Source: Bifidobacterium santillanense
GTDB lineage: Bacteria > Actinomycetota > Actinomycetes > Actinomycetales > Bifidobacteriaceae
Direction of reading: 5' to 3'
DNA: 64,000 nt
Assembly: GCF_018555385.1 (NCBI RefSeq)
Contig: NZ_JAFEJS010000005.1
Span: forward strand, 62,001 to 126,000
In this document: in pieces, positions 38,168 through 48,800 of the stretch
Position numbering within the stretch: position 1 is the stretch's first letter
How the letters are laid out: every line of letters starts with the position of its first letter
Program-made: the position numbers and the translations under genes
Notes under the pieces: model-generated
Seen by the model: the letters and a program-made list of their open reading frames with translations, nothing else
Told to the model about the DNA's origin: nothing
The model's database searches: none

Positions 38168-39658
38168 TCACAGAGCCTTGGCGGCCTGCTCGACGAAGGA
38201 CTCCATGCCGTCGATCGGCACGACGGTGTCGAAGCGCACAGCCGCGCTCTCGAGGCCGCGCAGCGCGGTCGGGGCGGTCGTGCCCGTCTCGCGGGCCAGC
38301 ACGTCCATGCACTCGAAGTCGGTGCCGGTCGCATCGAAGCCGAGCGACTCGTTGACCACGCGCGGGAACTTGTACGGGCTCGCGGTGGCGAGGATCACGC
38401 GCGGGGTGAGCGGGTCGCGCGGCATCTGCTGCGCCACGAAGTACGCGCACGCGGTGTGCGAGTCGATGACGTAGCGGTTCTTGGCCCAGCAGTCGGCGAT
38501 CATCTCGCGCACCTGATCCTCGTCGGCCCAGCCGCAGCCGAAGAACCTGCGGATCTTGGCGAGCAGGTCCTCCGGGATCTCGTACGTGCCCCAGTTCTTG
38601 AGGTCGTTCATCAGCATCGAGATCAGGCGGGTGTCGCCCTCGGACAGGTAGTAGAGCATGCGCTCGAGGTTGGAGGAGATGAGGATGTCCATCGACGGCG
38701 AAATCGTCTGGTAGAACGGGCGCTGACGGTTGTACGTGCCGGTCGTCAGGAAGTCGAACAGCACGTTGTTCTTGTCGCTCGCGACCACGAGGTGCTTGAC
38801 CGGCAGGCCGAGGAGCTTGGCGTAGTAGCCGGCGAGGATGTCGCCGAAGTTGCCGGTCGGGACCACGAACTCGACCTCGTCGCCCACGTTGATGACCTGA
38901 TCGGCAAGCAGCTGCGCGTACGCGGAGAAGTAGTAGACGACCTGCGGCACGAGACGGCCCACGTTGATCGAGTTCGCCGAGGAGAGCACGACGTGCGAGT
39001 CCTCCGCGAGACGCTCCGCCAGCTCGCGGTCGCCGAAGATGCGCTTGACGGCCGACTGCGCGTCGTCGAAGTTGCCCTCGACCGCGGCGACGTTCACGTT
39101 CGAGCCGGTCTGCGTGGTCATCTGCAGTTCCTGGACCTGGCTGACCTTGCCCTGCGGGTAGAAGACGGTGATCGCGGTGCCCGGGGCGTCCGCGAAGCCC
39201 GCCAGCGCGGCCTTGCCGGTGTCGCCCGACGTGGCCGTCAGGATCATGATCCTCTCGTCCTTGTCGCCGTCGGCCGGCGTGGTGCGCGCCATGAAGCGCG
39301 GCAGGATCTGCAGGGCGACGTCCTTGAACGCGGAGGTCGGGCCGTTGAACAGCTCGAGGATGTAGTCGTCGCCGAGCGGCTTCAGCGGGGTGATGCGCGG
39401 ATCGGACCACTGCTCGCCGTACGCGGCGTCGATGCAGGCCTTGAGCTCGTCCTCGCCGAAGTCCGGCAGCAGGGCGCCGAGCACCTCGAAGGCGATCTCC
39501 TGGTACGACTTGCCGGGCAGGGAGGCGACGTCCACCTTGGTCTTGCCCAGATCGTCCGTGACGAACAGGCCGCCGTCGTCGGCGATGCCCTTGCGGATCG
39601 CCTGCTTGGCGGTCAGCGCGTCGGTGGTGGAGCGTGTGGAATGGAAGGTGGTGGTCAC
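38168..39658 (-). CDS. thrC: Threonine synthase
   Basis: PLP enzyme that converts O-phosphohomoserine to threonine. The 496-residue product is the long (class II) form, with SYQEIAFEVLGALLPDF near the N-terminus and the PLP lysine in NGPTSAFKDVALQ (about residue 112). LTATSGDTGKAALAGF binds the cofactor phosphate. I take the GTG at 39658, behind AAGGA on the minus strand, instead of the open frame to 39730. The rest of the homoserine pathway is not in this window. Confidence 0.94.
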   Translation of the reverse strand: MTTTFHSTRSTTDALTAKQAIRKGIADDGGLFVTDDLGKTKVDVASLPGKSYQEIAFEVLGALLPDFGEDELKACIDAAYGEQWSDPRITPLKPLGDDYILELFNGPTSAFKDVALQILPRFMARTTPADGDKDERIMILTATSGDTGKAALAGFADAPGTAITVFYPQGKVSQVQELQMTTQTGSNVNVAAVEGNFDDAQSAVKRIFGDRELAERLAEDSHVVLSSANSINVGRLVPQVVYYFSAYAQLLADQVINVGDEVEFVVPTGNFGDILAGYYAKLLGLPVKHLVVASDKNNVLFDFLTTGTYNRQRPFYQTISPSMDILISSNLERMLYYLSEGDTRLISMLMNDLKNWGTYEIPEDLLAKIRRFFGCGWADEDQVREMIADCWAKNRYVIDSHTACAYFVAQQMPRDPLTPRVILATASPYKFPRVVNESLGFDATGTDFECMDVLARETGTTAPTALRGLESAAVRFDTVVPIDGMESFVEQAAKAL

Positions 39659-40001
39659 GATTTGGTCCTTCGATCTCGAATCTTGATGGGCCGCGTCGGT
39701 CGGGCGATCGCGGCCGGAACGAATCCTCACCAGTCTACCGTGCGGCGTGGGCTAAGGGGCGCGGCGTCTCGCCTGTCAACCCCTCGACGGCGCGTGTCCG
39801 CATGATGAGACGGCGTGGCGCGGCGGTCGCCGTGCGCGGGAAACGGCGCGAAACCGGCGTTCCCCGGCCCCGGAGCGCGTCGCAGGCCGCCGCGTCGGAC
39901 CGCAGCGCGTCCGCACAGGAAACAGGGCGGCCACAAACGGACCGTACACTCATCGCCCAAACGGCAAACCAGCCGTGAACCGCACCACCAAGGAGCACAA
40001 G
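39659..40001. other. Divergent intergenic region between thrC and glyA
   Basis: A 343-base gap. I see no ORF, clear hairpin or riboswitch (in particular no glycine aptamer). A possible -10 for glyA (TACACT, 39945-39950) lies 51 bases before its ATG without a convincing -35. Confidence 0.5.
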
Positions 40002-41309
40002 ATGACCGCTTCACCCCTCGCACAAAAAGCCACCGACGCCTTCAACGCGCCCATCAGCGCCGCCGATCCCGAGATCGCCGAGCTGCTCGACTCCGAACTG
40101 CGCCGCCAGCAGGGCGGCCTCGAGATGATCGCCTCCGAGAACTTCGTGCCGCGCGCCGTGCTGCAGTGCCAGGGCTCCGTGCTCACCAACAAGTACGCCG
40201 AAGGCTACCCGGGACGCCGCTACTACGGCGGCTGCGAGTACGTCGACCAGATCGAGACCATCGCCCGCGAACGCGCCAAGAAGCTCTTCGGCGCCGAATA
40301 CGTCAACGTCCAGCCGCACTCCGGCGCCCAGGCCAACGCCGCCGTCTACCAGGCGCTCGTCAAGCCCGGCGACACCGTCCTCGGCCTCGCCCTCGACCAC
40401 GGCGGCCACCTCACCCACGGCATGAAGATCAACTTCTCCGGCAAGTTCTACCATGCCGAGGCCTACGGCGTGAACCCGGAGACCTTCCGCATCGACCCGG
40501 AGATCATCCGCCAGCGCGCCCTCGAGACCCACCCGGCCATGATCATCGGCGGCTGGTCCGCCTACCCGCGCATCGAGGACTTCAAGGCCATCAAGGAGAT
40601 CGCCGACGAGGTCGGCGCCAAGTTCTGGGTCGATATGGCCCACTTCGCCGGCCTCGTCGCCGCGGGCCTGCACCCGAGCCCGGTGCCGTACGCCGACGTC
40701 GTCTCCTCCACCGCGCACAAGACCCTCGGCGGCCCGCGCTCCGGCTTCATCCTCGCCAAGCAGGAGTACGCCAAGAAGCTCAACTCCTCCGTCTTCCCCG
40801 GCCAGCAGGGCGGCCCGCTCATGCACGTCATCGCCGGCAAGGCCGTCAGCTTCAAGGTCGCCGGCACCCCGGAGTTCAAGGACCGCATGCAGCGCACCCT
40901 CGACGGCGCCAAGATCATCGCCGAGCGCCTGCTCGCCGACGACGTCAAGGCCAACGGCATCAGCGTGCTGACCGGCGGCACCGACGTCCACCTCGTGATG
41001 GTCGACCTGCGCAACTCCGAGATGGACGGCAAGCAGGGCGAGGACCTCCTCGCCGCCTGCGGCATCACCATCAACCGCAACACCGTGCCGTTCGACCCGC
41101 GTCCGGCGTCCGTCGCCTCGGGTCTGCGCATCGGTGCCTCCGCGCTGGCCACCCGCGGCTTCGGGCCGAAGGAGTACGAGGAGGTCGCCGACATCATCGG
41201 CACCGCGCTCGCCGCCGGCCCGTCCGCCGACGTGGACGCCCTCAAGGCCCGCGTCGACAAGCTCGTCGAGGACTTCCCGCTCTACCCGGACCTCGACCAG
41301 ATCCACTGA
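40002..41309 (+). CDS. glyA: Serine hydroxymethyltransferase
   Basis: PLP enzyme that interconverts serine and glycine with tetrahydrofolate, the main source of one-carbon units. The 435-residue product has the PLP lysine in [14 protein letters not shown] (about residue 241), the folate-linked YYGGCEYVD, and [18 protein letters not shown] 40002 follows AAGGAGCAC; a GTG at 39975 is in frame but less well placed. A terminator follows. Confidence 0.96.
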   Translation: MTASPLAQKATDAFNAPISAADPEIAELLDSELRRQQGGLEMIASENFVPRAVLQCQGSVLTNKYAEGYPGRRYYGGCEYVDQIETIARERAKKLFGAEYVNVQPHSGAQANAAVYQALVKPGDTVLGLALDHGGHLTHGMKINFSGKFYHAEAYGVNPETFRIDPEIIRQRALETHPAMIIGGWSAYPRIEDFKAIKEIADEVGAKFWVDMAHFAGLVAAGLHPSPVPYADVVSSTAHKTLGGPRSGFILAKQEYAKKLNSSVFPGQQGGPLMHVIAGKAVSFKVAGTPEFKDRMQRTLDGAKIIAERLLADDVKANGISVLTGGTDVHLVMVDLRNSEMDGKQGEDLLAACGITINRNTVPFDPRPASVASGLRIGASALATRGFGPKEYEEVADIIGTALAAGPSADVDALKARVDKLVEDFPLYPDLDQIH

Positions 41310-41346
41310 TCGGCCGGAACCGGAGATCCCGGAGGCCAAGAGATCC

Positions 41347-41374
41347 AGGCTCCCCTTCGACGAGGGGAGCCTTT
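41347..41374 (+). terminator. Terminator after glyA
   Basis: AGGCTCCCCT (41347-41356) and AGGGGAGCCT (41363-41372) form a perfect 10-bp stem with a 6-base loop, then TTCCC. Confidence 0.8.
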
Positions 41375-41421
41375 CCCGTCTCGGGCGGCCGTTTCCGCCC
41401 GAATCTGACCCTGATGTGCGC

Positions 41422-41427
41422 TAAGGT
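41422..41427 (+). promoter_or_regulatory. Candidate -10 box close to the proA start
   Basis: TAAGGT ends 8 bases before the proA ATG at 41436, so transcription would begin at or next to the start codon. GGTGGGAG overlaps it and could instead be read as a ribosome site on a longer mRNA. Confidence 0.45.
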
Positions 41428-41435
41428 GGGAGACT

Positions 41436-42752
41436 ATGACCAATAGTGAGGAAGCCGTGGTTTCATCGACCGTGTTCGACGCGGTGTGCGCCCGCGCCGA
41501 CGCCGCAGCCCGCGCCCAACGCTCGCTCGCGCAATCCGACACCGACGCCAAGAACGCGCTCCTGAACGCGATCGCCGACGCCCTCGACGCGCGCGCCGGA
41601 GAGATCGCCGCCGCCAACGCGCTCGACATGGCCGAGTCGCGCGAGGCGGGCATGGACGAGGGCAAGCTCGACCGTCTGAAATTCGACGAGCCCCGCGTCA
41701 GGGCCGCGGCCGACGGCGTGCGCCACGTTGCCACGCTGCCCGACCCGGTCGGCGAGATCGTGCGCGGCTACACCCTGCCCAACGGACTGCGCCTCAACCA
41801 GACCCGTGTGCCGATCGGCGTCATCGGCATGATCTACGAGGCCCGACCCAACGTCACCGTCGACGTCGCGTCGCTGTGCCTCAAATCCGGCAACGCCGCG
41901 ATCCTGCGCGGCGGTCACGCGGCCGAACGCACCAACGCCGCCACGCTCGCCGTCATCGGCGACGCCCTGCGCGAGCGCGGCTTCGACCCGGCGCTCGTCG
42001 CCACCGTCGACGACTTCGGCCGCGACGGCGCCACCGCGATGATGGAGGCGCGCGGCCACATCGACCTGCTCGTCCCGCGCGGCGGCAAGGGCCTCATCCA
42101 GGCCGTCGTCGCCAACTCCAAGGTCCCGGTCATCGAGACCGGCGCCGGCAACGTCCACATCTACGTCGACTCCTCCGGCGACCCGGCCAAGGCCATCCCG
42201 ATCCTCATCAACGCCAAGACGCAGCGCATCGGCGTGTGCAACGCGGCCGAGAAGCTCCTCGTCCACGCCGACGTCGCCGATCTCCTCCTGCCGGTCGCGG
42301 CAGCCGCGCTGTTCGAGCACGGCGTCGAGATCCGCGCCGACGAGCGCGCGTACGCGATCATCGCCGGCTCCGAGACCGGCGCCGCGCACCCCGACCTGCT
42401 CGTCCACGCCACCGACGAGGACTGGGACACCGAATACCTCGCGCTCAGGATCGGCGTCAGGGTCGTCGACTCGCTCGACGAGGCCATCGAACACATCAAC
42501 ACGCACTCCACCGGACACACCGAATCGATCATCGCCGAGGACTACTCCGCCATCGAGGAGTTCACCGCGCGCATCGACTCGGCCGTCGTCATGGTCAACG
42601 CATCCACGCGCTTCACCGACGGCGGGGTCTTCGGCTTCGGCGCCGAGCTCGGCATCTCCACACAGAAGATGCATGCGCGGGGGCCGATGGGATTGCAGGA
42701 GATGACCACCACGAAATGGATCGGCTACGGCAGGGGGCAGGTGCGCGCATGA
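41436..42752 (+). CDS. proA: Gamma-glutamyl phosphate reductase
   Basis: NADPH-dependent reduction of glutamyl-5-phosphate in proline synthesis. The 438-residue product belongs to the aldehyde dehydrogenase fold, with the catalytic cysteine in [15 protein letters not shown] (about residue 268) and the ProA signature [18 protein letters not shown] just before. proB is not in this window. The gene overlaps the next one by ATGA. Confidence 0.95.
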   Translation: MTNSEEAVVSSTVFDAVCARADAAARAQRSLAQSDTDAKNALLNAIADALDARAGEIAAANALDMAESREAGMDEGKLDRLKFDEPRVRAAADGVRHVATLPDPVGEIVRGYTLPNGLRLNQTRVPIGVIGMIYEARPNVTVDVASLCLKSGNAAILRGGHAAERTNAATLAVIGDALRERGFDPALVATVDDFGRDGATAMMEARGHIDLLVPRGGKGLIQAVVANSKVPVIETGAGNVHIYVDSSGDPAKAIPILINAKTQRIGVCNAAEKLLVHADVADLLLPVAAAALFEHGVEIRADERAYAIIAGSETGAAHPDLLVHATDEDWDTEYLALRIGVRVVDSLDEAIEHINTHSTGHTESIIAEDYSAIEEFTARIDSAVVMVNASTRFTDGGVFGFGAELGISTQKMHARGPMGLQEMTTTKWIGYGRGQVRA

Positions 42753-43375
42753 GCGGCAACGACGAGAACACCAACACCGTGAACGGCGCGGACGAGGTCA
42801 ACGACGGCATGAGCGTGCCGATCACCGAGCTGCGCACCGACCTCGACCTCGACGATCCGCGCTGCGGGCTCAAGATCGCCGCCGAGCGTCTGAGCATCGT
42901 ACGCTACGTCTTCCTCGTGCAGATCGAGGACGGCATCGCCTCCGCCTCCCAGCGCGCGTCGCTCGAATACGCCGACGCCGTGCTCATCGGCTGGCCAGAC
43001 GAGCACGCGCCCGACGTCGTCGACCTCGACGAGGCGCAGCTGAAGTCCGTGCGCGCGCACATGGCGATGATGGAGGAGTACATCTCCCGCTTCGCCGCGC
43101 TCGAACGCGACGGCGACGTCGACGGCATGACCGACACGCTCATCCGCGTCACCGAACGCGTCGCCGAGGTGCGCCGCCTCTACCAGCCCGACTTCCCGCT
43201 GCCGACCTTCGCGGAGATCCGCCGCGTCGTGCAGGACGAGTGGGACGAGGACATGGGCAAGATCGATCCGCAGGGCGACGATCCCACGGCCGAGCAGATC
43301 GAGCAGGAGACCGAGCGCACCGAGCGGGAGGAGCGTGACGACGCCGCGGCCGAGGACAAGGGGGAGCGCGCGTGA
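42749..43375 (+). CDS. Conserved hypothetical protein between proA and nadD
   Basis: A 208-residue soluble protein, mostly acidic and alpha-helical, with a central ordered part (about 25-165: [37 protein letters not shown]) and a highly charged Glu/Arg tail. It has no motif I recognise. It overlaps both neighbours by 4 bases, so proA, this gene and nadD are translationally coupled. Confidence 0.75.
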   Translation: MSGNDENTNTVNGADEVNDGMSVPITELRTDLDLDDPRCGLKIAAERLSIVRYVFLVQIEDGIASASQRASLEYADAVLIGWPDEHAPDVVDLDEAQLKSVRAHMAMMEEYISRFAALERDGDVDGMTDTLIRVTERVAEVRRLYQPDFPLPTFAEIRRVVQDEWDEDMGKIDPQGDDPTAEQIEQETERTEREERDDAAAEDKGERA

Positions 43376-44115
43376 GCGACGAACGACGCATGGCCGACCT
43401 GTCCGTCGACTCCGTGTCCGCCTCCGCCAACGTGTCCAACGCCGGCGTGCCCGGCACCGGCGGCACCGAACCGCTACGCATCGGGCAGGGGCACGCCGGC
43501 CGCCGCTCCGCGCGCGGCAACTGGCACGCCACCCCGCGCATCGGCATCATGGGCGGCACCTTCGACCCGATCCACAACGGGCACCTGGTCGCCGCCTCCG
43601 AGGTGGCGTGGGTGTACGACCTCGACGAGGTCATCTTCGTGCCCACCGGCCGGCCCGTGTTCAAGCTCGACAAGCACGTCACCAACGCCGAGGACCGCTA
43701 CCTGATGACGGTCATCGCCACCGCCTCCAACCCGAAGTTCACCGTCAGCCGCGTCGACATCGACCGCCCCGGCGTGACCTACACGATCGACACGCTGCGC
43801 GACATCCGCGCGCAGCACCCCGACGCCGACCTGTTCTTCATCACCGGCGCGGACGCGGTCGCGGAGATCATGCAGTGGAAGGACGCGGAGAAGATGTGGG
43901 ATCTCGCGCACTTCGTCGCGGTCACGCGTCCGGGGTACTCGTCGCCGGAGGGTGTGAAACTGCCCGAGGGCAAGGTCGACACGCTCGAGATCCCGGCGCT
44001 GGCGATCAGCTCCACCGACGTGCGTCGGCGCGCGGAGCACGACGAGCCGGTGTGGTACCTCGTACCCGACGGCGTCGTCCAGTACATCGGCAAGCACGGG
44101 TTGTATCGGTCGTGA
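43372..44115 (+). CDS. nadD: Nicotinate-nucleotide adenylyltransferase
   Basis: Adenylates nicotinate mononucleotide to deamido-NAD. The nucleotidyltransferase signature [16 protein letters not shown] lies at about residues 59-74, and the C-terminal ATP motif is ISSTDVRRR. The 247-residue product thus has about 55 residues ahead of the usual start, rich in Ser, Gly and Arg. The GTG at 43372 overlaps the previous stop by GTGA, and I find no good alternative start just before the motif. Confidence 0.92.
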   Translation: MSDERRMADLSVDSVSASANVSNAGVPGTGGTEPLRIGQGHAGRRSARGNWHATPRIGIMGGTFDPIHNGHLVAASEVAWVYDLDEVIFVPTGRPVFKLDKHVTNAEDRYLMTVIATASNPKFTVSRVDIDRPGVTYTIDTLRDIRAQHPDADLFFITGADAVAEIMQWKDAEKMWDLAHFVAVTRPGYSSPEGVKLPEGKVDTLEIPALAISSTDVRRRAEHDEPVWYLVPDGVVQYIGKHGLYRS

Positions 44116-44123
44116 ATTTCGGT

Positions 44124-44218
44124 TTCGTACGTGGCCGTGGGGTTCGTACGTGAGTGCGGGTTGCGTACGTGACCGTAGGGTCCGTACGTGACCGTAGGGT
44201 CCGTACGTGACCGCAGGG
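44124..44218. repeat. Five tandem copies of a 19-bp repeat
   Basis: Units built on CGTACGTGACCGTAGGGTC have their CGTACG cores at 44126, 44145, 44164, 44183 and 44202, all exactly 19 bases apart. The last two or three units are nearly identical and the first two have diverged. The core CGTACG is itself palindromic. The array lies just after the nadD stop. Confidence 0.9.
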
Positions 44219-44299
44219 GCCGGCATATTCCTTATTGCGACACGCTCCGGGCCGCTCTGGCCGAGTCTTTACGGTCTCAACAAGGAATATGCCGGCCCC
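44216..44299. terminator. Large hairpin between nadD and the GH3-like gene
   Basis: GGGGCCGGCATATTCCTT (44216-44233) and AAGGAATATGCCGGCCCC (44282-44299) are perfect 18-base arms, with partial pairing extending inward, around a 48-base centre. It joins the end of the 19-bp array and can serve the convergent nadD and GH3 genes as a bidirectional terminator. Confidence 0.75.
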
Positions 44300-44359
44300 T
44301 GCTCCGTTTCGTTGGTTTGTTGCGTTTGGTTCGGGTACATCCTCTGCTGAGGGAAGTCG

Positions 44360-45700
44360 TCATGCCAGTCCCATCTGGACTTTGAGTCGTATGACTCTTG
44401 TGGCGGCGGTCGTGACCTTCCGGGCGAACGCCTCGTCCTCCTTCGCCCTCTTGTTGAGGCCGTCGAGGATGGGGACGATGTCGGCGACCTGACCGACGCA
44501 GGCGAGGTCGCCGCCGGCCTCGACGAAACGTACGCCCAGCTGGTCCGTGGCGACGTGGGCGACGGCCTCGGCGGACAGCGAGTCCGACGTGACGACGCCG
44601 TCGTAGCCGTGCGTGCCGCGCAGCAGACCGTCGAGGATGACGGACGAGAACGCGGCCGGGTTGTCCGGGTCGATCCGCTGGTAGGTGGCCAGCGACATCA
44701 TCACCATCGCGGGCTTCGCCTCGTCGATGACCGTGTGGAAGGCGCCGATCTGATCGCCGTCGGCGGTCGTCGTCGAGTCGACGATGCCGTCCGCGGTGAA
44801 GTCGGTGTTGCCCCGGACGGCGCCGAGGCCCGGGTAGTGCTTGACGGACGAGGCGACGCCCGCGTCGCGCAGTCCCTCGACGAACGCCGTGCCGTGCTCG
44901 GCGTTGCCGGACGCGTCGAGGCCGAAATCACGGTCCAATGCGCCGATCGGGGCGTTCGACGCCCGGTCGATGGTCACGGTGCCGAGCACCGGCGCGAGGT
45001 CCACGTTGATGCCGGCGGCCTTGAGCTGCGCGCCCCACGTCGCGGCGGAGCGTCGCAGCGCGTCGGCCGAAAGCCGGCCCTGCTCGACGGCGCTCGGCAT
45101 CGTGTCGAAGCCGGCGCCCTTGAGGTGTTGGACCTGACCGCCCTCCTGGTCGGTGGTCACGATGAGCCGGTTGCCCTCGGGCGCGTACGACTGCAGCGCG
45201 TCGGTGACCTTCCGCACGCCCGCGACGCCCGTGCGCCAGTTGCCGATGACGAGCACCGAACCGACGTGACGGTCCGCGATCGCCGACTTCAGCGCCGAGG
45301 CGTTGGATCCGGCGAACAGGGGCGCCATCACCAGCTGTCCGACCCGCTCCTCGAGGCTCATGCCGGCGACCAGACGCCGAGCCTTCGTCAGGGCCGGGTC
45401 GACGGGGGAGGGCGCCGCACCGCGCGACACGTCACCGTCCGTCGCACCGTCCGTGGCCGCGTCCGCGCCCGACGTGGCCGTCGCGGCGCGTTCGGCCGTG
45501 CGGCGGATGTTCGGCAGGCACAGGAACGCGAACACCAACGCGACCGCGACGAGGGCGGCGACGATCGTCAGCGCGGTCGCGGCGAGGGCTCCCCGATCCG
45601 CGCGTCGCGGCGCACCGTCACCCGGTGCCGCACCGCCGCGGTTCGGGGCCTCCGGCCGGCCATCGTCGTATCCGTCGCCGCGTCGTCCGAATCCCGCCAT
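44360..45700 (-). CDS. Glycoside hydrolase family 3-like membrane-anchored protein
   Basis: A 446-residue protein. After a Gly/Arg-rich cytoplasmic start comes one membrane anchor (about 38-63), then a GH3 TIM-barrel domain: GQLVMAPLF, TTDQEGGQVQHL, INVDLAPVL, SVKHYPGLG (about 284-292), and the nucleophile region VVTSDSLSAEA (Asp about 370). NagZ-type beta-N-acetylhexosaminidases normally have PGHG followed by a D-x-H loop; here the sequence is PGLGAVRGNTDF, so the catalytic His is missing. The domain is probably extracytoplasmic. Activity is uncertain. Confidence 0.8.
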   Translation of the reverse strand: MAGFGRRGDGYDDGRPEAPNRGGAAPGDGAPRRADRGALAATALTIVAALVAVALVFAFLCLPNIRRTAERAATATSGADAATDGATDGDVSRGAAPSPVDPALTKARRLVAGMSLEERVGQLVMAPLFAGSNASALKSAIADRHVGSVLVIGNWRTGVAGVRKVTDALQSYAPEGNRLIVTTDQEGGQVQHLKGAGFDTMPSAVEQGRLSADALRRSAATWGAQLKAAGINVDLAPVLGTVTIDRASNAPIGALDRDFGLDASGNAEHGTAFVEGLRDAGVASSVKHYPGLGAVRGNTDFTADGIVDSTTTADGDQIGAFHTVIDEAKPAMVMMSLATYQRIDPDNPAAFSSVILDGLLRGTHGYDGVVTSDSLSAEAVAHVATDQLGVRFVEAGGDLACVGQVADIVPILDGLNKRAKEDEAFARKVTTAATRVIRLKVQMGLA

Positions 45701-45846
45701 ATCCGCTCCCGTCCGTGTCGTCGGCCTCTCCGATCATTCGGACACGACAATACTCGCGGGACCTTCCGCGATCACGGCCGACCACCGTCCGCGTGAGCCG
45801 GGCCCGGCGGGAGCCGGCGGCGCTCATCCCGAAGCGAACGGGAAAG

Positions 45847-45873
45847 TTGACATTCCCTACCTCTTTGTAGGCT
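45847..45873 (+). promoter_or_regulatory. Promoter giving a leaderless start for the UPF0182 gene
   Basis: TTGACA (45847-45852) and TAGGCT (45868-45873) have a 15-base spacer. The ATG at 45880 lies 6 bases beyond the -10, so transcription should start at the A of ATG. There is no ribosome site between. Confidence 0.75.
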
Positions 45874-45879
45874 GGACTC

Positions 45880-48800
45880 ATGTCTTTCTCAGATTTCCTC
45901 GGTATGTTCGACCCCGGTTTCGACCCTCGCAAGCCTCATGGCGGCGCCGGCCGCGGTGACGGACGGTCCGGCCGATCGGGCGGAGCCGACGACGACCCCA
46001 TCATCATCGACGTGGAGACGGACGGCGACGACGCGCGTCCCTCCGGCGCCGGCAACGGCGGCAACACCGGCAACGGCGGACGCCCGCCCCGCGGCCCCGA
46101 GTTCCCGCGGCTGACGCGCAGGCCCGATCGCTCGCGCAATCCCGGCGCGAACCGCGGCACCAAGATCCTCATCGGCGTCGTCCTCGCGCTCGCCGTGCTC
46201 GTGGGCCTCTTCTTCGGCCTGTCGCAGTTCATCACCGATCTCATGTGGTACGGCCAGCTCGGCTTCCAGTCGGTCGTGTGGACGCAGCTGGGGGTGAAGG
46301 TCGGCCTGTGGGCCGCCTACGCCCTCGTCATGGCGATCGTCGGCTTCGTGTCGGCCTGGCTCGCGATCCGCGCTCGCCCGGACGACCCCGACGGCATGAG
46401 CGTGCGCATCGACGGCGACGTCGTCGAGGTGAACAAAACGGTCAGCTCGAAGACCGCCCGCCGCATCGCCGTCGCGGTCTCCGCGATCGTCGGCGTCGTG
46501 TTCGGCGCGCAGTTCAACGCGAACTGGGCCGACGTGCTGCTCATGTTCAACGCGCAGAGCTTCGGCGTCAGGGACCCGCAGTTCGGCCTCGACAACGGCT
46601 TCTACGTGTTCGTGCTGCCGGGTCTGAGGCTCGTGATGTCCGCCGTGTCGATGCTGCTGCTCATCGGCATCGTCTTCTCGATCGTCACCCACGTGATGAT
46701 GGGCGGCATCCGTCTGACCATGCCGGTCAAGGGCCGCGGCCTGTTCGCCATCACCAGGCGCGCCCGCCGCCAGATCGCGATCTGGCTGATGCTCAACATG
46801 TTCGGCCTCGCCGCCCAGATGGTCATCGGCGTGTTCTCCAGCCTGACCGAGCAGGGCGGCCGCATCACCGGCGCCACCTACACCACGGTCCACGCCACCA
46901 TCCCCGTCACCTTCGTCATGGCCGCCCTCGTGGCGATCCTCGGCGTCGTGCTCGGCGTGTGGCTGATGCGCTCGCACGCGCTCGAGGGCAGCGCCCCGAT
47001 CGGCGTGCGCGCCTCCGCCGCCCTGAAGGCGTGGCGCACCCCGCTCGTCGCCATCGCGGTCGTGGTCGTCGTCTCGATGGCCCTGACCGTCGTCTGGCCG
47101 GCCCTCCTGCAGCGCTTCCGCGTCAACCCGAACGCGCAGGAGATGGAGTCGACCTACATCCAGCGCAACATCGACGCCACGCGCGCCGCCTACGGTCTCG
47201 ACAAGCTCAAGACCGAGAACTACAAGGCCGTCACCAAGGGCGAGTCCGGCGCGCTGAGCGCCGAGGGCGAGACCACCGCGCAGATCCGACTGCTCGACCC
47301 GCAGGTCGTCTCCCCGACGTTCAAGCAGCTGCAGCAGTCCAAGCAGTACTACACCTTCGCCGACACGCTCGCCGTCGACAAGTACGAGATCGACGGCAAG
47401 AGCCAGGACACGGTCATCGCCGCGCGCGAGCTCGACCTCGACGGCAACGACAACCGCAACTGGGTCAACGACCACACCGTGTACACGCACGGCTATGGCG
47501 TCGTCGCCGCGTACGGCAACAAGGTGACCGCCGACGGCCAGCCGCAGTTCTTCGAATCCGGCATCCCCACCCAGGGCAAGCTCACCGAATCCGAGAAGTA
47601 CGAGCCGCGCATCTACTTCTCACCCAACATGAAGGAGTACTCGATCGTCGGCGCGCCGAAGGGCACCGCCGCGTGGGAGTTCGACTATCCGACCGGATCC
47701 AAGGGCGCGACCAACACGTTCTCCGGCGACGGCGGACCGTCCGTCGGCAACCTGTTCTCGAGGCTCCTGTACGCGATCCGCTTCGGCTCCGACCAGATCC
47801 TGTTCTCCGACCGCGTAACGAGCGCGTCGCAGATCCTCTACGACCGCTCCCCGCGCGAGCGCGTCGCCAAGGTCGCCCCGTACCTCACGCTCGACGGTCG
47901 CGTCTACCCGGCGGTGGTCGACGGCCGCGTCAAGTGGATCGTCGACGGCTACACCACGTCCGACGCCTACCCGTACTCGCAGATGACCGACCTCGGCTCG
48001 GCCACCCAGGACTCCACGACCGTCTCCTCGGACACGGTCACCGGACTGGGCTCGCAGCAGGCCAACTACATCCGCAACTCCGTCAAGGCCACCGTCGACG
48101 CGTACGACGGCTCGGTCGACCTGTACGTGTGGGACACGAGCGACCCGGTCATCAAGGCGTGGGAGCAGGTCTTCCCCGGCCAGTACCACCAGCTGAGCGA
48201 GATCTCCGGCGATCTCATGAGCCACATGCGCTACCCGGAGAACCTGTTCAAGGTGCAGCGCGAGTTGCTCTCCAAGTACCACGTCACCTCCGCCAGCCAG
48301 TACTACTCGGGCGAGGACTTCTGGCAGACGCCGGTCGACCCCACCGAGTCGCAGACGCAGCAGGACCGCGACATCCTCCAGCCGCCCTACTACCTGACCC
48401 TCCAGACCGGAGGCACCAAGGAGCCGGTGTTCTCGCTGACCTCCTCGTACATCCCCGCCGGCACGTCCACGCGCGAGATCCTCACCGGCTTCCTGTCGGT
48501 CGACTCCGACGCCGGCTCGACCAAGGGCAGGATCGGACCCAACTACGGCACGCTGAGACTGCAGGAGCTGCCGAAGGACTCCAACGTGCCCGGCCCCGGA
48601 CAGGCGCAGAACAACTTCAACGCCGACGCCGACGTGTCCAAGGAGCTCAACCTCCTGCAGTCCGGCTCGACCCAGGTCGTGCGCGGCAACCTGCTCACGC
48701 TGCCGCTCGGCGGCGGTCTGGTGTACGTGCAGCCCGTGTACGTCAAGTCCTCCGGCGCCACGTCGTTCCCGCTGCTGAAGAAGGTGCTCGTCGCGTTCGG

